Shown one piece after another: positions 54,143 through 63,753 of a DNA stretch of 64,000 bases; the stretch's first letter is position 1, and every line of letters starts with the position of its first letter. Position numbers and translations under genes: made by a program. Source of the DNA: Bacteroidota bacterium (GTDB taxonomy: Bacteria; Bacteroidota; Bacteroidia; Bacteroidales; CAIXZF01). The stretch covers positions 372,001-436,000 of the forward strand of contig JAKLIX010000001.1 of assembly GCA_022709385.1 (NCBI GenBank), written 5' to 3'. Below the pieces are notes generated by a model. That model was not told the origin of the DNA and searched no databases. It saw only the letters and a list, made by a program, of their open reading frames with translations.

Positions 54143-55447
54143 ATGCAGGATAATATGGAAATATGGGAGCAGGGACAGGAAGTGGAGGAACTTCTGGGAA
54201 GGCGGCCGCGCTGGATCACGCGCTGGGGCCTGCTGTTCTTCTTGCTGCTTGCGGTTTTGATGCTGCTGGGAAGCTGGTGGATACGTTATCCCGATATCCT
54301 GGTATCCTCTGTAGTGATTACGGCAGAAAATCCTCCCGCAGTGATGGTTGCCAGGGCGGAAGGCAAGATCACTGCGATGTATGTAAGCGGCGGACAGGAG
54401 GTAAAATCCGGTGACCTCCTCCTCCAGATTGAAAACCCGGCCAATACAGAGGAGGTGCTCCTGCTGGAAAAAACGCTCGGTACCTTCAGACCGGATTCGG
54501 CCGGGATCGTTTCATGGGCGACCCGGTTGGAGGAAAGGGTCTGGACACTGGGTGAGATCATGCCGTATTTTGCGGCTTTTTACCAGGGAATGCTGGAATA
54601 CAGACAGTTCCTGTCATTAAAGGAATATCCCAGTAAGATCACGGCACTGAAAAAAAAGGAAAAGCATACCCTGGAATATATTGAAAAACTCAAAGGCCAG
54701 CTCAGGGTTCTGGGCAAGGATCAGCAACTGGCCAGGAAACAGTTTTTACGCGATTCGGCTCTTTTTTCGCAGAAGGTGATTGCAGCAGGGGAATATGAAA
54801 AAGCAGAAAGTGCCTGGCTGATGAAAAGGTATGAGCAGGAGGGAGCGGGGGTGAGCCTGGCCCGCACGCGTATCGAACTGTCAGCAATCCAGAAAGAACT
54901 GGTTGATCTGTCGGTTGAATACAGCCGGAAAAAGAGTGAATACCTTACCCAGACCGACAGGCAGGCCAGGGAGCTGGGAAATGCCATCCAGCAATGGAAG
55001 CAGAAATACCTGCTGATCACCCCTGTTTCGGGGAAAGTGGTGTTTCACAAAGTGTGGAGTATAAACCAGCAGGTGACCCAGGGTGAGAAAGTATTAAGCA
55101 TTGTACCTGAGGGGGAAACAAAGATATACGGCAGGGTGAGCCTGCCCTCGGGAGGTGCCGGCAAAGTGAGGCCCGGACAGGAAGTGAACATGAAATTTGC
55201 AGATTACCCCTATCTTGAGTATGGTATGGTCAGGGGAAAGGTTGCATCCAAGTCGATGGTTTCGCTGGATGAATTATATACCGTGGAGGTGGAACTTCCT
55301 GGCGGACTGGTGACCACCTATGGCAGGGAGCTCGAATTTCAGCCCGGGATGAGCGGGCAGGCCGAGATCATCACCGAGGAACTCAGCCTGCTGTCGCGAC
55401 TGGTACATCCCGTAAAGCACCTGATCACACGGAACCGGCGTCACTAA
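54143..55447 (+). CDS. HlyD-family periplasmic adaptor
   Basis: The adaptor (434 residues from ATG 54143; a TTG start at 54131 would overlap the exporter) links the ABC exporter to an outer-membrane channel. It has an N-terminal membrane helix (about 25-45), the first half lipoyl-like segment VMVARAEGKITAMYVSGGQEVKSGD and a long coiled coil (about 160-280). A second lipoyl half follows (LLITPVSGKVVFHKVW), then a beta-barrel part. No outer-membrane TolC-like gene lies nearby. The gene ends by overlapping the convergent MBL hydrolase by 23 bp. Confidence 0.93.
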   Translation: MQDNMEIWEQGQEVEELLGRRPRWITRWGLLFFLLLAVLMLLGSWWIRYPDILVSSVVITAENPPAVMVARAEGKITAMYVSGGQEVKSGDLLLQIENPANTEEVLLLEKTLGTFRPDSAGIVSWATRLEERVWTLGEIMPYFAAFYQGMLEYRQFLSLKEYPSKITALKKKEKHTLEYIEKLKGQLRVLGKDQQLARKQFLRDSALFSQKVIAAGEYEKAESAWLMKRYEQEGAGVSLARTRIELSAIQKELVDLSVEYSRKKSEYLTQTDRQARELGNAIQQWKQKYLLITPVSGKVVFHKVWSINQQVTQGEKVLSIVPEGETKIYGRVSLPSGGAGKVRPGQEVNMKFADYPYLEYGMVRGKVASKSMVSLDELYTVEVELPGGLVTTYGRELEFQPGMSGQAEIITEELSLLSRLVHPVKHLITRNRRH

Positions 55448-56078
55448 CAAACGGATTGAACATCCTTTCGTGTTCCACGGTGGTTTCATGTCCGTGTCCG
55501 GGATAGAGCACAGTATGTCCGGGAAGGGTAAAGATTTTTTCCCGTATGCTTTTTTCGAGCAGGTCATAATTTCCGCCGGGCAAATCGAAACGGCCGATAC
55601 TTTCAAAAAAGATCAGGTCGCCTGTGATCACAAAATTCTGATTGACAGCATAGAAGCACAGGCTGCCGTCGGCATGGCCCGGCGTATGCAGGCAACGAAG
55701 TTCGGAATTGCCGAAGCGGATTGTATCCTGTTCTTCGAGCCGGCGGTATTCCTTACAAACCTGTCCGACCTCCAGGCCGAAACTTCTGCCATGGATAGCC
55801 GCATTGGCAACGAAAAACGCTCCGTCTGCGTGATAAGCCGGCAGCAGGTCATATTTACCATGAACAAATGAGTTTCCGAGGATATGATCGATATGGGTAT
55901 GGGTATTGAGCAGCCATTCGGGTGTAAGGCCCTGTTTTTCAATAAAACCGGCCAGTTCCTGCGCTTCTCCCGGTGAATAACAGCCCGGGTCAATGATGAC
56001 TGCGGCACCGCTTTCTTCGTACAACACATAGGTGTTAACCTGGAATGGATTGAATATGAATAGTTTAATGTGTATCAT
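55425..56078 (-). CDS. MBL-fold metallo-hydrolase
   Basis: The 217-residue protein has the glyoxalase-II-like metallo-beta-lactamase fold: THTHIDHILGN (HxHxDH), a His in CLHTPGHADGSLC, TGDLIF (bridging Asp), and YPGHGHETT. It is likely a thioester hydrolase, though substrate assignment needs biochemical data. It is complete and lies on the opposite strand to the export cluster. Confidence 0.9.
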   Translation of the reverse strand: MIHIKLFIFNPFQVNTYVLYEESGAAVIIDPGCYSPGEAQELAGFIEKQGLTPEWLLNTHTHIDHILGNSFVHGKYDLLPAYHADGAFFVANAAIHGRSFGLEVGQVCKEYRRLEEQDTIRFGNSELRCLHTPGHADGSLCFYAVNQNFVITGDLIFFESIGRFDLPGGNYDLLEKSIREKIFTLPGHTVLYPGHGHETTVEHERMFNPFVSDAGSV

Positions 56079-56184
56079 TGGGTAAGAAATAAATTTGGCC
56101 CGGCAAAGTTAGTATATGGTGTGGACAGTGGCCTTCCGGCTGTCACGAAATTAAGTCGTACCTTCGTCGGTGGAATTGCATGAT

Positions 56185-59100
56185 ATGAAATTGAAGCGGA
56201 TTCTTTTTACAGGGGTCGTCCTTTGTTGCTTTTTCTTTCTGGATACGGCATTTGCCCAGTTTTACAACGGTTCGCAGCTGACTTTCGGGAAGAACAGGGT
56301 GCAATGGGGTAATTTCCAATGGACTTATTATCAGTTCGATCGTTTCGACACCTATTTCTACCTGAACGGGAAAGAACTGGCCGCTTATACGGCTCAGGTG
56401 GCCCAGTCTCAGCTTGCCGGTATCGAAAAACACCTGGAGACCAACCTGGATGAGAAAATCCAGTTTATCATTTTCAATACCCTTACCGACCTGAAGCAAA
56501 GCAACCTGGGTTTGTTACAGGAAGGGGATAATTACAATACCGGGGGGATCACCCGTATCCTTGATCAGAAGGTGATCTTGTATTATCCGGGCGATCACCG
56601 GGAATTCAGGAAGCAGATCAAAAGGGGGATCACGCATGTGGTGCTGAACCAGATGCTTTACGGAAGTACGCTGACGTCGCAGGTAAAGAACAACACCCTG
56701 CTGTTTTTGCCCGACTGGTACCTTCAGGGATTGATCAGTTACCTGACCGAGGAATGGAATACCGGCATCGACGGCAGGGTCAGGGATGGCATACAGAGTG
56801 GCAGATACAGGCGTTTTAACCAGTTGACGGGGCAGGAGGCTGCTTTTGCCGGGCACTCCATATGGAAGTATGTGGCTGATAAATATGGTCAGGCGGTGGT
56901 CCCCAACATCATTTACATGGCCAAGATCAGCAAAAATGTGGAAAGCGGGTTTATGTTCGTGCTCGGGGTTTCCTTCAAATCCATCATCAGGGACTGGATC
57001 AGCTTTTTCAAAGCCAGGTATGAATCCGACAGCAGCGCCGACAGTCTTCCGGGTCCGGCCCAGCTGGTGTTGAAAACCAGGGCGGCCAGGGTGATCACCT
57101 GCTCGCGTCTAAACCGTGATGGAGACCAGCTTGCCTATACCACCAATGAATCGGGTCAGTACCGGGTATTTATCCGTGACCTGAAGAACAGTAAGCAGAA
57201 ACTTATCCTGAAGAGAGGGTATAAACTGGATGCCGGTGTGGATTATTCTTACCCGCTCCTGTCCTGGCATCCAAGCGGAAAGCTGCTCTCCATCCTGACC
57301 GAAGAGAAGGGGAAGATCCACCTGTACTTTTATACACCGGCCAACAAGCGCATGGACAAGCGTTTTTTATTCCAGTTTGATAAAGTGCTTGACATGAGTT
57401 ATTCCCCCGATGGAAAGAACCTCATGATGTCGGCCGTGATCAGGGGACAAACCGATCTTTTCCTTTACAATATCGCCGCAAATACCTTTGAACAGCTTAC
57501 GAAAGACATTTTCGATGACCTGAATCCCCGCTTCATAGAGAATGGAAGAAAGATCGTATTCTCCTCCGACCGTCCGGATGAAAACCTTGATTTCAGCGGC
57601 AAAGACCTGTTCAGGCTAAATTTTCAGGAGAAACACGATCTGTATGTCATGGATCTGAAGGGAAGGAAAACCAGGCTGCGCAGGATTACCGCCACAGCCG
57701 ATGCTGATGAACGTCAGCCTGTGGAATACAGCAGGGGTTATATCAGCTATTTTTCCGATCAGAATGGCATTTATAACCGTTACCTGGCCAGGTTCGACAG
57801 TGCCGTCGCCTTTGTGGACACCATCACCCATTACCGCTTTTTCACCGTTTCCTTTCCGCTTACCAATTATATGAGGAATATCCTCGACCAGGATGTCAGT
57901 ACGGAAGCAGGTCGTCATGCTGAGATCATTTTCCACGACAACCGCTATCATTTGTATGTGGCCGATAATCTTCCCGCCGGCAGCCTTCCTTCCCGGCAGT
58001 TAAATCCCACCGCTTACATGACGGAGATACAGACAGAATCTGCCCGAAGGCAGGAGGACAGTCTGCAATTGCTGAAGAAAGAATACCAGGGGCGCAAGAA
58101 GCGTTTTTACAATGTCCGCAAAAGTGAACAGGAAGTGGTCATGGACAGCCTGACCAATATTGATTCCGGAAAGATCGATATCAATAATTATGTATTTGAA
58201 AAGCAAGCGTTTATAAAACTTGCTGTCAGGGATTCGGTTCAGGCAAAAGCGGCTATTCCTGTCGCAGGAAAGGGCAGTGAGAAGGGGGATCGTGCTTTCA
58301 GCCTGCCCAAGCAGTTGAATTACCTGGTTGAATACACCATCAATGAACTGGTCAGCCAGGTAGATTTTACATATCTGAATACGACATACCAGACATTCAG
58401 CGGAGGTACTTCCCCGATCTTCCTGAACCCGGGATTCAATGCCCTGCTGCAGGTGGGGGCCACCGATCTGATGGAGAATTACCGGATCACGGGCGGCGTG
58501 CGTTTGTCATTGAATTTATCGAACAATGAGTATTTGCTGAATTTCACCAATTTAAAAGACAGGCTCGACAAGGAGATCACCTTTCACAGGCAGGTAATTG
58601 AAAACAGCATGGAATCCCCGCAGTTTTCCATCGTCAAAACCACTTCCCATCAGCTTTTATATAAGCTTAGCTGGCCTTTCAGCGAGGTGATGAGTGTAAG
58701 GGGCACGGCCAGCCTCAGGAATGATCATGCCGTATATTTATCGACCGATGAACAGAATCTCAGGCAACCGGATTACGACAAGAATTGGGGTAGTTTGAAG
58801 GCCGAATGGGTTTTTGATGCGACGAGAAGCCTGGGGCTCAACCTTCCCTATGGATCGCGCTGCAAAGTGTTCGGCGAATATTACCAGCAGATTGAATCCG
58901 GTGGGAAGAACCTGTATGTGTTGGGACTCGATATCAGGGATTACCGGCGGTTGCACAGGACCCTGATCTGGGCCAACCGTTTGGCGGCAAGTACTTCCCT
59001 GGGTTCCAACCGCCTGATCTATTATCTGGGCGGAGTTGATAACTGGCTGGCTCCCAGGTTTAACCAGGATGTACCGGTATCGCGTGACAAACCGTATGCC

Positions 59101-59514
59101 TACCAGACCCTGGCTACCAATATGCGTGGGTTTACGCAGAACATCCGTAACGGGACCAGTTTTGCCGTTTTCAACAGCGAGATCCGGCTTCCTGTTTTCA
59201 GGTATTTTACCAACCGTCCCCTGAAGTCCGACTTTGTCAATAATTTTCAACTGATTGCCTTCGGAGATATCGGGACGGCCTGGAATGGTCCCGGACCGTA
59301 TTCCAGTGAAAATGCGCTGTACCGAAGGGTAATCACCCAGGGACCGATCACGGTAACAATTGAGAATCAGGTGGAACCGATTGTTGGAGGCTACGGATTC
59401 GGGTTGAGAACCCGTTTCCTGGGGTATTTTCTGCGTTGCGACTGGGCCTGGGGTATCGAGGATTTTGAGCCGGGTAAGGGAATCTTTTATGTGTCACTGA
59501 GCCTTGATTTTTAA
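56185..59514 (+). CDS. Large PD40/beta-barrel envelope protein
   Basis: The protein has 1109 residues from ATG 56185, where the signal peptide MKLKRILFTGVVLCCFFFLD begins; an in-frame GTG lies at 56170. Residues about 30-290 resemble a peptidase-MA-like domain (GITHVVLNQMLYGS, FLPDWYLQGLISYLTEEWN) but lack an obvious HExxH. PD40/TolB-like propeller repeats follow (about 300-540: SRLNRDGDQLAYTTNESGQ, DLNPRFIENGRKIVFSSDRP). The last third has aromatic, alternating strands and ends in a C-terminal Phe, like an outer-membrane beta-barrel. It may be a surface-anchored protein, and its exact role is unknown. Confidence 0.75.
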   Translation: MKLKRILFTGVVLCCFFFLDTAFAQFYNGSQLTFGKNRVQWGNFQWTYYQFDRFDTYFYLNGKELAAYTAQVAQSQLAGIEKHLETNLDEKIQFIIFNTLTDLKQSNLGLLQEGDNYNTGGITRILDQKVILYYPGDHREFRKQIKRGITHVVLNQMLYGSTLTSQVKNNTLLFLPDWYLQGLISYLTEEWNTGIDGRVRDGIQSGRYRRFNQLTGQEAAFAGHSIWKYVADKYGQAVVPNIIYMAKISKNVESGFMFVLGVSFKSIIRDWISFFKARYESDSSADSLPGPAQLVLKTRAARVITCSRLNRDGDQLAYTTNESGQYRVFIRDLKNSKQKLILKRGYKLDAGVDYSYPLLSWHPSGKLLSILTEEKGKIHLYFYTPANKRMDKRFLFQFDKVLDMSYSPDGKNLMMSAVIRGQTDLFLYNIAANTFEQLTKDIFDDLNPRFIENGRKIVFSSDRPDENLDFSGKDLFRLNFQEKHDLYVMDLKGRKTRLRRITATADADERQPVEYSRGYISYFSDQNGIYNRYLARFDSAVAFVDTITHYRFFTVSFPLTNYMRNILDQDVSTEAGRHAEIIFHDNRYHLYVADNLPAGSLPSRQLNPTAYMTEIQTESARRQEDSLQLLKKEYQGRKKRFYNVRKSEQEVVMDSLTNIDSGKIDINNYVFEKQAFIKLAVRDSVQAKAAIPVAGKGSEKGDRAFSLPKQLNYLVEYTINELVSQVDFTYLNTTYQTFSGGTSPIFLNPGFNALLQVGATDLMENYRITGGVRLSLNLSNNEYLLNFTNLKDRLDKEITFHRQVIENSMESPQFSIVKTTSHQLLYKLSWPFSEVMSVRGTASLRNDHAVYLSTDEQNLRQPDYDKNWGSLKAEWVFDATRSLGLNLPYGSRCKVFGEYYQQIESGGKNLYVLGLDIRDYRRLHRTLIWANRLAASTSLGSNRLIYYLGGVDNWLAPRFNQDVPVSRDKPYAYQTLATNMRGFTQNIRNGTSFAVFNSEIRLPVFRYFTNRPLKSDFVNNFQLIAFGDIGTAWNGPGPYSSENALYRRVITQGPITVTIENQVEPIVGGYGFGLRTRFLGYFLRCDWAWGIEDFEPGKGIFYVSLSLDF

Positions 59515-59523
59515 CATTCACTA

Positions 59524-59910
59524 ATGAAACAAAGCATGACAATGAGTCTTACTGTGTTTTTAATTCTCGTGATCATCGGACTGGCCGCTGGATTTTTCGG
59601 CGGTATGGTGGGTTTGGGCGGCGGGGTCATCATGATTCCGGCCATGGTCTATCTGCTTGGCCTGAGCCAGCAGGGGGCCCAGGGCACCAGCCTGGCCGTA
59701 ATGCTTCCGCCGGTGGGTATTCTGGCTGTCATGAATTACTATAAAGCCGGCCAGGTGAACCTGAAGTATGCCATGATCATTGCTGCGGCATTTATTATCG
59801 GCGGGTATTTCGGGTCTAAGGTAGCCCTCGGGATATCTCCTGCCACCATGAAGAAGATTTTCGGTATTGCCCTGATGGCCGTTGCCCTGCACATGATCCT
59901 GAAAAAATGA
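59524..59910 (+). CDS. TauE/SafE family permease, half-size
   Basis: The 128-residue protein has four hydrophobic segments and the TauE/SafE hallmark GLAAGFFGGMVGLGGGVIMIPAM, plus QGAQGTSLAVMLPPVG. It resembles only the first half of the usual 240-270 residue permease, so it may dimerise. Homologues export sulfite or organosulfonates. It lies 9 bp after the envelope-protein gene and is probably co-transcribed with it. Confidence 0.85.
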   Translation: MKQSMTMSLTVFLILVIIGLAAGFFGGMVGLGGGVIMIPAMVYLLGLSQQGAQGTSLAVMLPPVGILAVMNYYKAGQVNLKYAMIIAAAFIIGGYFGSKVALGISPATMKKIFGIALMAVALHMILKK

Positions 59911-60001
59911 TAAGGGGGAACTCAGAATTTAATGAAGTCAGGAGCTTGTCTTGCACTGACTTCCATTCAGTGAAACTCCTTTTACTAAACAGTTTCTTTC
60001 A

Positions 60002-60484
60002 TTGAGCAAGCATCCGCCTGATAAAAGAATCCTGTCCTTCATCCGGCGGCACCACCTGATGACACTTGCCACCCAGGCAGAGGGAAAACCCTGGACAGCC
60101 AGTTGTTTCTATGCTTTTTTACCGGAGCAGGTGCTTTTCGTGTTCACCACCGACCCGGATACCCTGCATGGAAGGCAGATGCTTGCATCGGGGGATGTGG
60201 CCGTTAATATTGCCCTGGAAACCAGGATCATCGGAAAAATTCAGGGATTGCAAATGGGCGGAAAGGCCTTCATACTGGAAGACGAAATGTTGAAAGAGGG
60301 TAAAAAAGCCTACCTGCTCCGTTTTCCTGTGGCCGCCATCATGGACACGCTGCTGTGGGGATTTCGTCCTGAGGTGATCAAATTTACCGACAACAAACTG
60401 GGCTTTGGTAAAAAGCTTTACTGGTACCGCAACCCGGATGCGTTGCAGCAGAGGGATAACATGAGTTATTTGGGTTATTATTAA
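60002..60484 (+). CDS. Pyridoxamine-phosphate-oxidase-like flavin-binding protein
   Basis: The 160-residue protein has the split-barrel fold of the PNPOx/YhbP family (LMTLATQAEGKPWTASCFYAFLPE, VLFVFTTDPDTLHGRQM, VNIALETRIIGKIQGLQMGG). These usually bind FMN or F420. The frame has no ATG: TTG at 60002 is the only sensible start after the preceding in-frame stop at 59957, so the true start may need revision. Its function is unassigned. Confidence 0.8.
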   Translation: MSKHPPDKRILSFIRRHHLMTLATQAEGKPWTASCFYAFLPEQVLFVFTTDPDTLHGRQMLASGDVAVNIALETRIIGKIQGLQMGGKAFILEDEMLKEGKKAYLLRFPVAAIMDTLLWGFRPEVIKFTDNKLGFGKKLYWYRNPDALQQRDNMSYLGYY

Positions 60485-60636
60485 TTTTAAATCAAGCTTT
60501 TAGTAACCTAATCTTAAGTTTTGTTGAAAACTGGGTTTGGAGAGTAGTCCCTTGCTGTTGTATCTTGGTCTTCCATTCTCCCGGATTATTTATTGCCTGT
60601 TACACAGAATTTTACCGAAAAAAAGCAAGCTATTAT

Positions 60637-63345
60637 ATGAATACTGATCTATTCGCTGAAACCAGTAAATCTACTGAAAAAAAGACAGAATCAGGGTATT
60701 ACGAAGAAGTTTTAGGTCGCCGGGTCAGGCCCGGTATTTCCGCAACGGAGGATTCGCAGGAGGAGCTGCCACCGGCCGCTTCTCCGGAGACCTTTGAGTT
60801 TGAGATGGACACCAGCCGTTTGCAATCCTATGCATATGAGGAAGCGATGGAAGCCACCACCGCTTATTTTAAGGGCGATACACTGGCTGCCAGTGTCTGG
60901 ATCAACAAATATGCCCTGAAGGACAGCAAAGGAACCCTGTATGAAAAAAGTCCCGATGATATGCACTGGAGGATCGCCCGGGAAATTGCCAGGATAGAGA
61001 AAGAGTATCCCAATCCCATGAATGAGGATGAGGTATATGCCCTGCTGAAGGATTTCAGGTACATTGTTCCCCAGGGTTCACCGATGGCAGGGATAGGCAA
61101 CAACATTCAGATCGGGTCTTTGTCCAATTGCTTTGTGATCGGCAACGACGGTCCTTCGGATTCTTACGGCGCCATCATGAAGACCGACCAGGAGCAGGTT
61201 CAGCTCATGAAACGGCGTGGCGGCGTGGGTCACGATTTATCCCATATCCGTCCTTACGGCAGCCCGGTGAAAAACAGCGCCCTGTCATCAACCGGGATCG
61301 TTCCTTTCATGGAGCGTTTCTCCAATTCCACACGCGAGGTGGCCCAGGATGGACGAAGGGGCGCCCTGATGCTCAGTATTTCAATTAAACATCCTGATTC
61401 TGAGGCGTTTATTGATGCAAAGCTTGAGACCGGAAAAGTGACCGGAGCCAATGTATCTGTGAAGATCACCGATGATTTCATGCGGGCCGTGATCAACGAT
61501 GAAACCTATACGCAGAAATATCCCGTTAACGCTGACAAACCAAAGTTTCAGAAAGATATCCGTGCCAGGGATCTGTGGAACAAGATTGTTCATAATGCCT
61601 GGAAATCGGCTGAGCCTGGCATCCTCTTCTGGGACACCATCCTCAGGGAGTCTGTTCCCGACTGTTACAGCGACCTTGGTTTCAGAACCGTTTCCACCAA
61701 TCCCTGCGGTGAGATCCCACTCTGCCCTTACGACAGTTGCCGTCTGCTGGCCATCAACCTTTACAGCTATGTGGATAAGCCTTTTACCGGCGAGGCCAGC
61801 TTCAATGTGGAGCTGTTTATAGATCATGTGCAGAAAGCCATGCGTATCATGGACGATATCATTGATCTGGAAACGGAGAAGATCGACAAGATCCTCAAGA
61901 AAATCGAACACGATCCTGAAGAAGACGAAATCAAGCGGGTTGAGCGTAACATGTGGCTGAACATCCGCCACAAGACGCTGCAGGGAAGGCGTACGGGTGT
62001 GGGCATAACCGGGGAAGGAGACATGCTGGCCGCGCTGGGTTGCAGGTACGGTACCGACAAGGCTACCGATTTCAGCGTGGAAATACATAAGACCCTTGCT
62101 TTGGAAGCTTACCGTTCATCCGTGAGCATGGCCAGGGAAAGAGGCGCTTTTCAGGTTTACGATGCCGAAAGGGAAAAGCACAATCCGTTCATCCAGCGTA
62201 TCCGCGAAGCCGATCCTGCGCTGTATGAAGAAATGAGAACCCACGGCAGAAGGAATATCGCCCTGCTGACCATCGCACCCACGGGAACCACCAGCCTGAT
62301 GACCCAGACCACCAGCGGGCTGGAGCCGGTGTTCCAGATCAACTACAAACGCCGGCGCAAGGTGAATCCCAACGACCAGAATGCCAGGGTTAGCTTTACC
62401 GACGAAGTGGGTGATTCCTGGGAGGAATACAATGTATTCCATCATAAGTTCATCACCTGGCTGGAAGTGAACGGCTACAATCCCGATGAGGTTGCCGCCA
62501 TGGATGATGAAAGCCTGCAGGCGGTCATTAACAATTCTCCCTATTACAAGGCCACAGCCAATGATATCAACTGGGTTGCCAAGGTTAAGATGCAGGGCGC
62601 CGTACAGAAATATGTCGATCATTCCATCAGCGTTACGGTCAATGTGCCTAAGGAAGTGACCCAGGAGGTGATCGGCAGTATCTACCAGACCGCCTGGGAA
62701 AGCGGTTGCAAGGGAATGACGGTATACCGCGACGGTTCCCGAAGCGGTGTGCTGATCACCAATGATAAAAAGGAACAGGAGGAGAATCTGTTCAGGGAAA
62801 CCAAAGCCCCGAACCGGCCCAAGGTACTCGAAGCCGAAGTAATCCGCTTCCAGAACGATTATGAGAAGTGGGTCGCCATCATCGGTCTGCTGAACGGACG
62901 GCCGTACGAGATCTTCACCGGCCGGGCCGACGGAATCTTTCTGCCTCTTTGGGTGGAGAAGGGTTGGGTCATTAAAAACAAGACGGAAAGGGGCGGTAAC
63001 CGCTACGATTTTCAGTTCGAGGACAAAGAGGGCTACAAAGTCACCATGGAAGGCCTCTCCCGTACTTTCGACAAGGAATTCTGGAATTATGCCAAGCTCA
63101 TTTCGGGGATACTGCGCCACGGGATGCCCCTGCCATTTGTCGTCAACGTGGTGAACACCCTCGATCTGAAGAACGACACCATCAACACCTGGAAAAACGG
63201 GGTGGCCAGGGCATTAAAGAAGTATATACCCGACGGCACCAAAGCCAGGGGCAATGTTTGTCCGGGTTGTGGTTCCAAAGAGCTGGTTTACCAGGAAGGC
63301 TGCCTGGTTTGCAAGAGTTGCGGTGATTCCAAGTGCGGAGGCTGA
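60637..63345 (+). CDS. nrdJ: Vitamin B12-dependent ribonucleotide reductase
   Basis: Class II ribonucleotide reductase makes deoxyribonucleotides using adenosylcobalamin in the cytoplasm. The 902 residues contain NCFVIGNDGPSDSYG, the cysteine loop STNPCGEIPLCPYDSCRLLAINL (active-site Cys), IAPTGTTSLMTQTTSGLEP, a DHSISVTVNVPKEV segment and TAWESGCKGMTVYRDGSRSG. The Cys-rich tail is CPGCGSKELVYQEGCLVCKSCG. I chose ATG 60637 because the frame extends upstream without family similarity. No cobalamin riboswitch was seen in the 150-bp leader. Confidence 0.93.
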   Translation: MNTDLFAETSKSTEKKTESGYYEEVLGRRVRPGISATEDSQEELPPAASPETFEFEMDTSRLQSYAYEEAMEATTAYFKGDTLAASVWINKYALKDSKGTLYEKSPDDMHWRIAREIARIEKEYPNPMNEDEVYALLKDFRYIVPQGSPMAGIGNNIQIGSLSNCFVIGNDGPSDSYGAIMKTDQEQVQLMKRRGGVGHDLSHIRPYGSPVKNSALSSTGIVPFMERFSNSTREVAQDGRRGALMLSISIKHPDSEAFIDAKLETGKVTGANVSVKITDDFMRAVINDETYTQKYPVNADKPKFQKDIRARDLWNKIVHNAWKSAEPGILFWDTILRESVPDCYSDLGFRTVSTNPCGEIPLCPYDSCRLLAINLYSYVDKPFTGEASFNVELFIDHVQKAMRIMDDIIDLETEKIDKILKKIEHDPEEDEIKRVERNMWLNIRHKTLQGRRTGVGITGEGDMLAALGCRYGTDKATDFSVEIHKTLALEAYRSSVSMARERGAFQVYDAEREKHNPFIQRIREADPALYEEMRTHGRRNIALLTIAPTGTTSLMTQTTSGLEPVFQINYKRRRKVNPNDQNARVSFTDEVGDSWEEYNVFHHKFITWLEVNGYNPDEVAAMDDESLQAVINNSPYYKATANDINWVAKVKMQGAVQKYVDHSISVTVNVPKEVTQEVIGSIYQTAWESGCKGMTVYRDGSRSGVLITNDKKEQEENLFRETKAPNRPKVLEAEVIRFQNDYEKWVAIIGLLNGRPYEIFTGRADGIFLPLWVEKGWVIKNKTERGGNRYDFQFEDKEGYKVTMEGLSRTFDKEFWNYAKLISGILRHGMPLPFVVNVVNTLDLKNDTINTWKNGVARALKKYIPDGTKARGNVCPGCGSKELVYQEGCLVCKSCGDSKCGG

Positions 63346-63354
63346 TCAGTTGCG

Positions 63355-63753
63355 CTAAAAGTGCAGCTTGTGGTGGTCGAAGTACTGATTATCCCTGAAT
63401 TCATCGATTTTTTTTGCCAGGTGAATGAAAATCACCAGGTTGCGTTCATGCAGCCATTGAATGGCTTCATGCCTTTTCATGCAGGCCTGGGCAAAAACCG
63501 TCAGAAACTCGAAATTGTGCTGGTGCAACCACCGCATGGCATTGACATCGCCGTCGATGGCCCTGTCGAAGGCTGCAAAGTGGGGATATCTGTGTTTGAG
63601 CAGCCATTGGAAAGCTTCCTCGCTGCCCCGGATACAGTTTGAAAGGGCAGCCAGCTCGGGATATCCGTTTTTCAGCAGCCAGACATGGATTTCTTCGTTC
63701 CCTGAGAAGGTTTCACCCCATGCAATCAGGACCTTTGGCGGATAATGAAGCAT
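63355..63753 (-). CDS. Hypothetical WLL-repeat protein
   Basis: I do not recognise this 132-residue protein. It contains short repeats ending in WLLKNGYPELAAL, WLLKHRYPHFAAF, WLHQHNFEFLTVF and WLHERNLVIFIHL, spaced about 32 residues. The pattern resembles helical ankyrin-like units. It overlaps the upstream radical SAM gene by one base (TGATG), so the two form an operon. Confidence 0.7.
   Translation of the reverse strand: MLHYPPKVLIAWGETFSGNEEIHVWLLKNGYPELAALSNCIRGSEEAFQWLLKHRYPHFAAFDRAIDGDVNAMRWLHQHNFEFLTVFAQACMKRHEAIQWLHERNLVIFIHLAKKIDEFRDNQYFDHHKLHF

Noticed and set aside
60485..60636. Cobalamin riboswitch before the B12-dependent reductase
   Set aside because: The leader is only about 150 bp and no conserved B12-box type sequence was seen.
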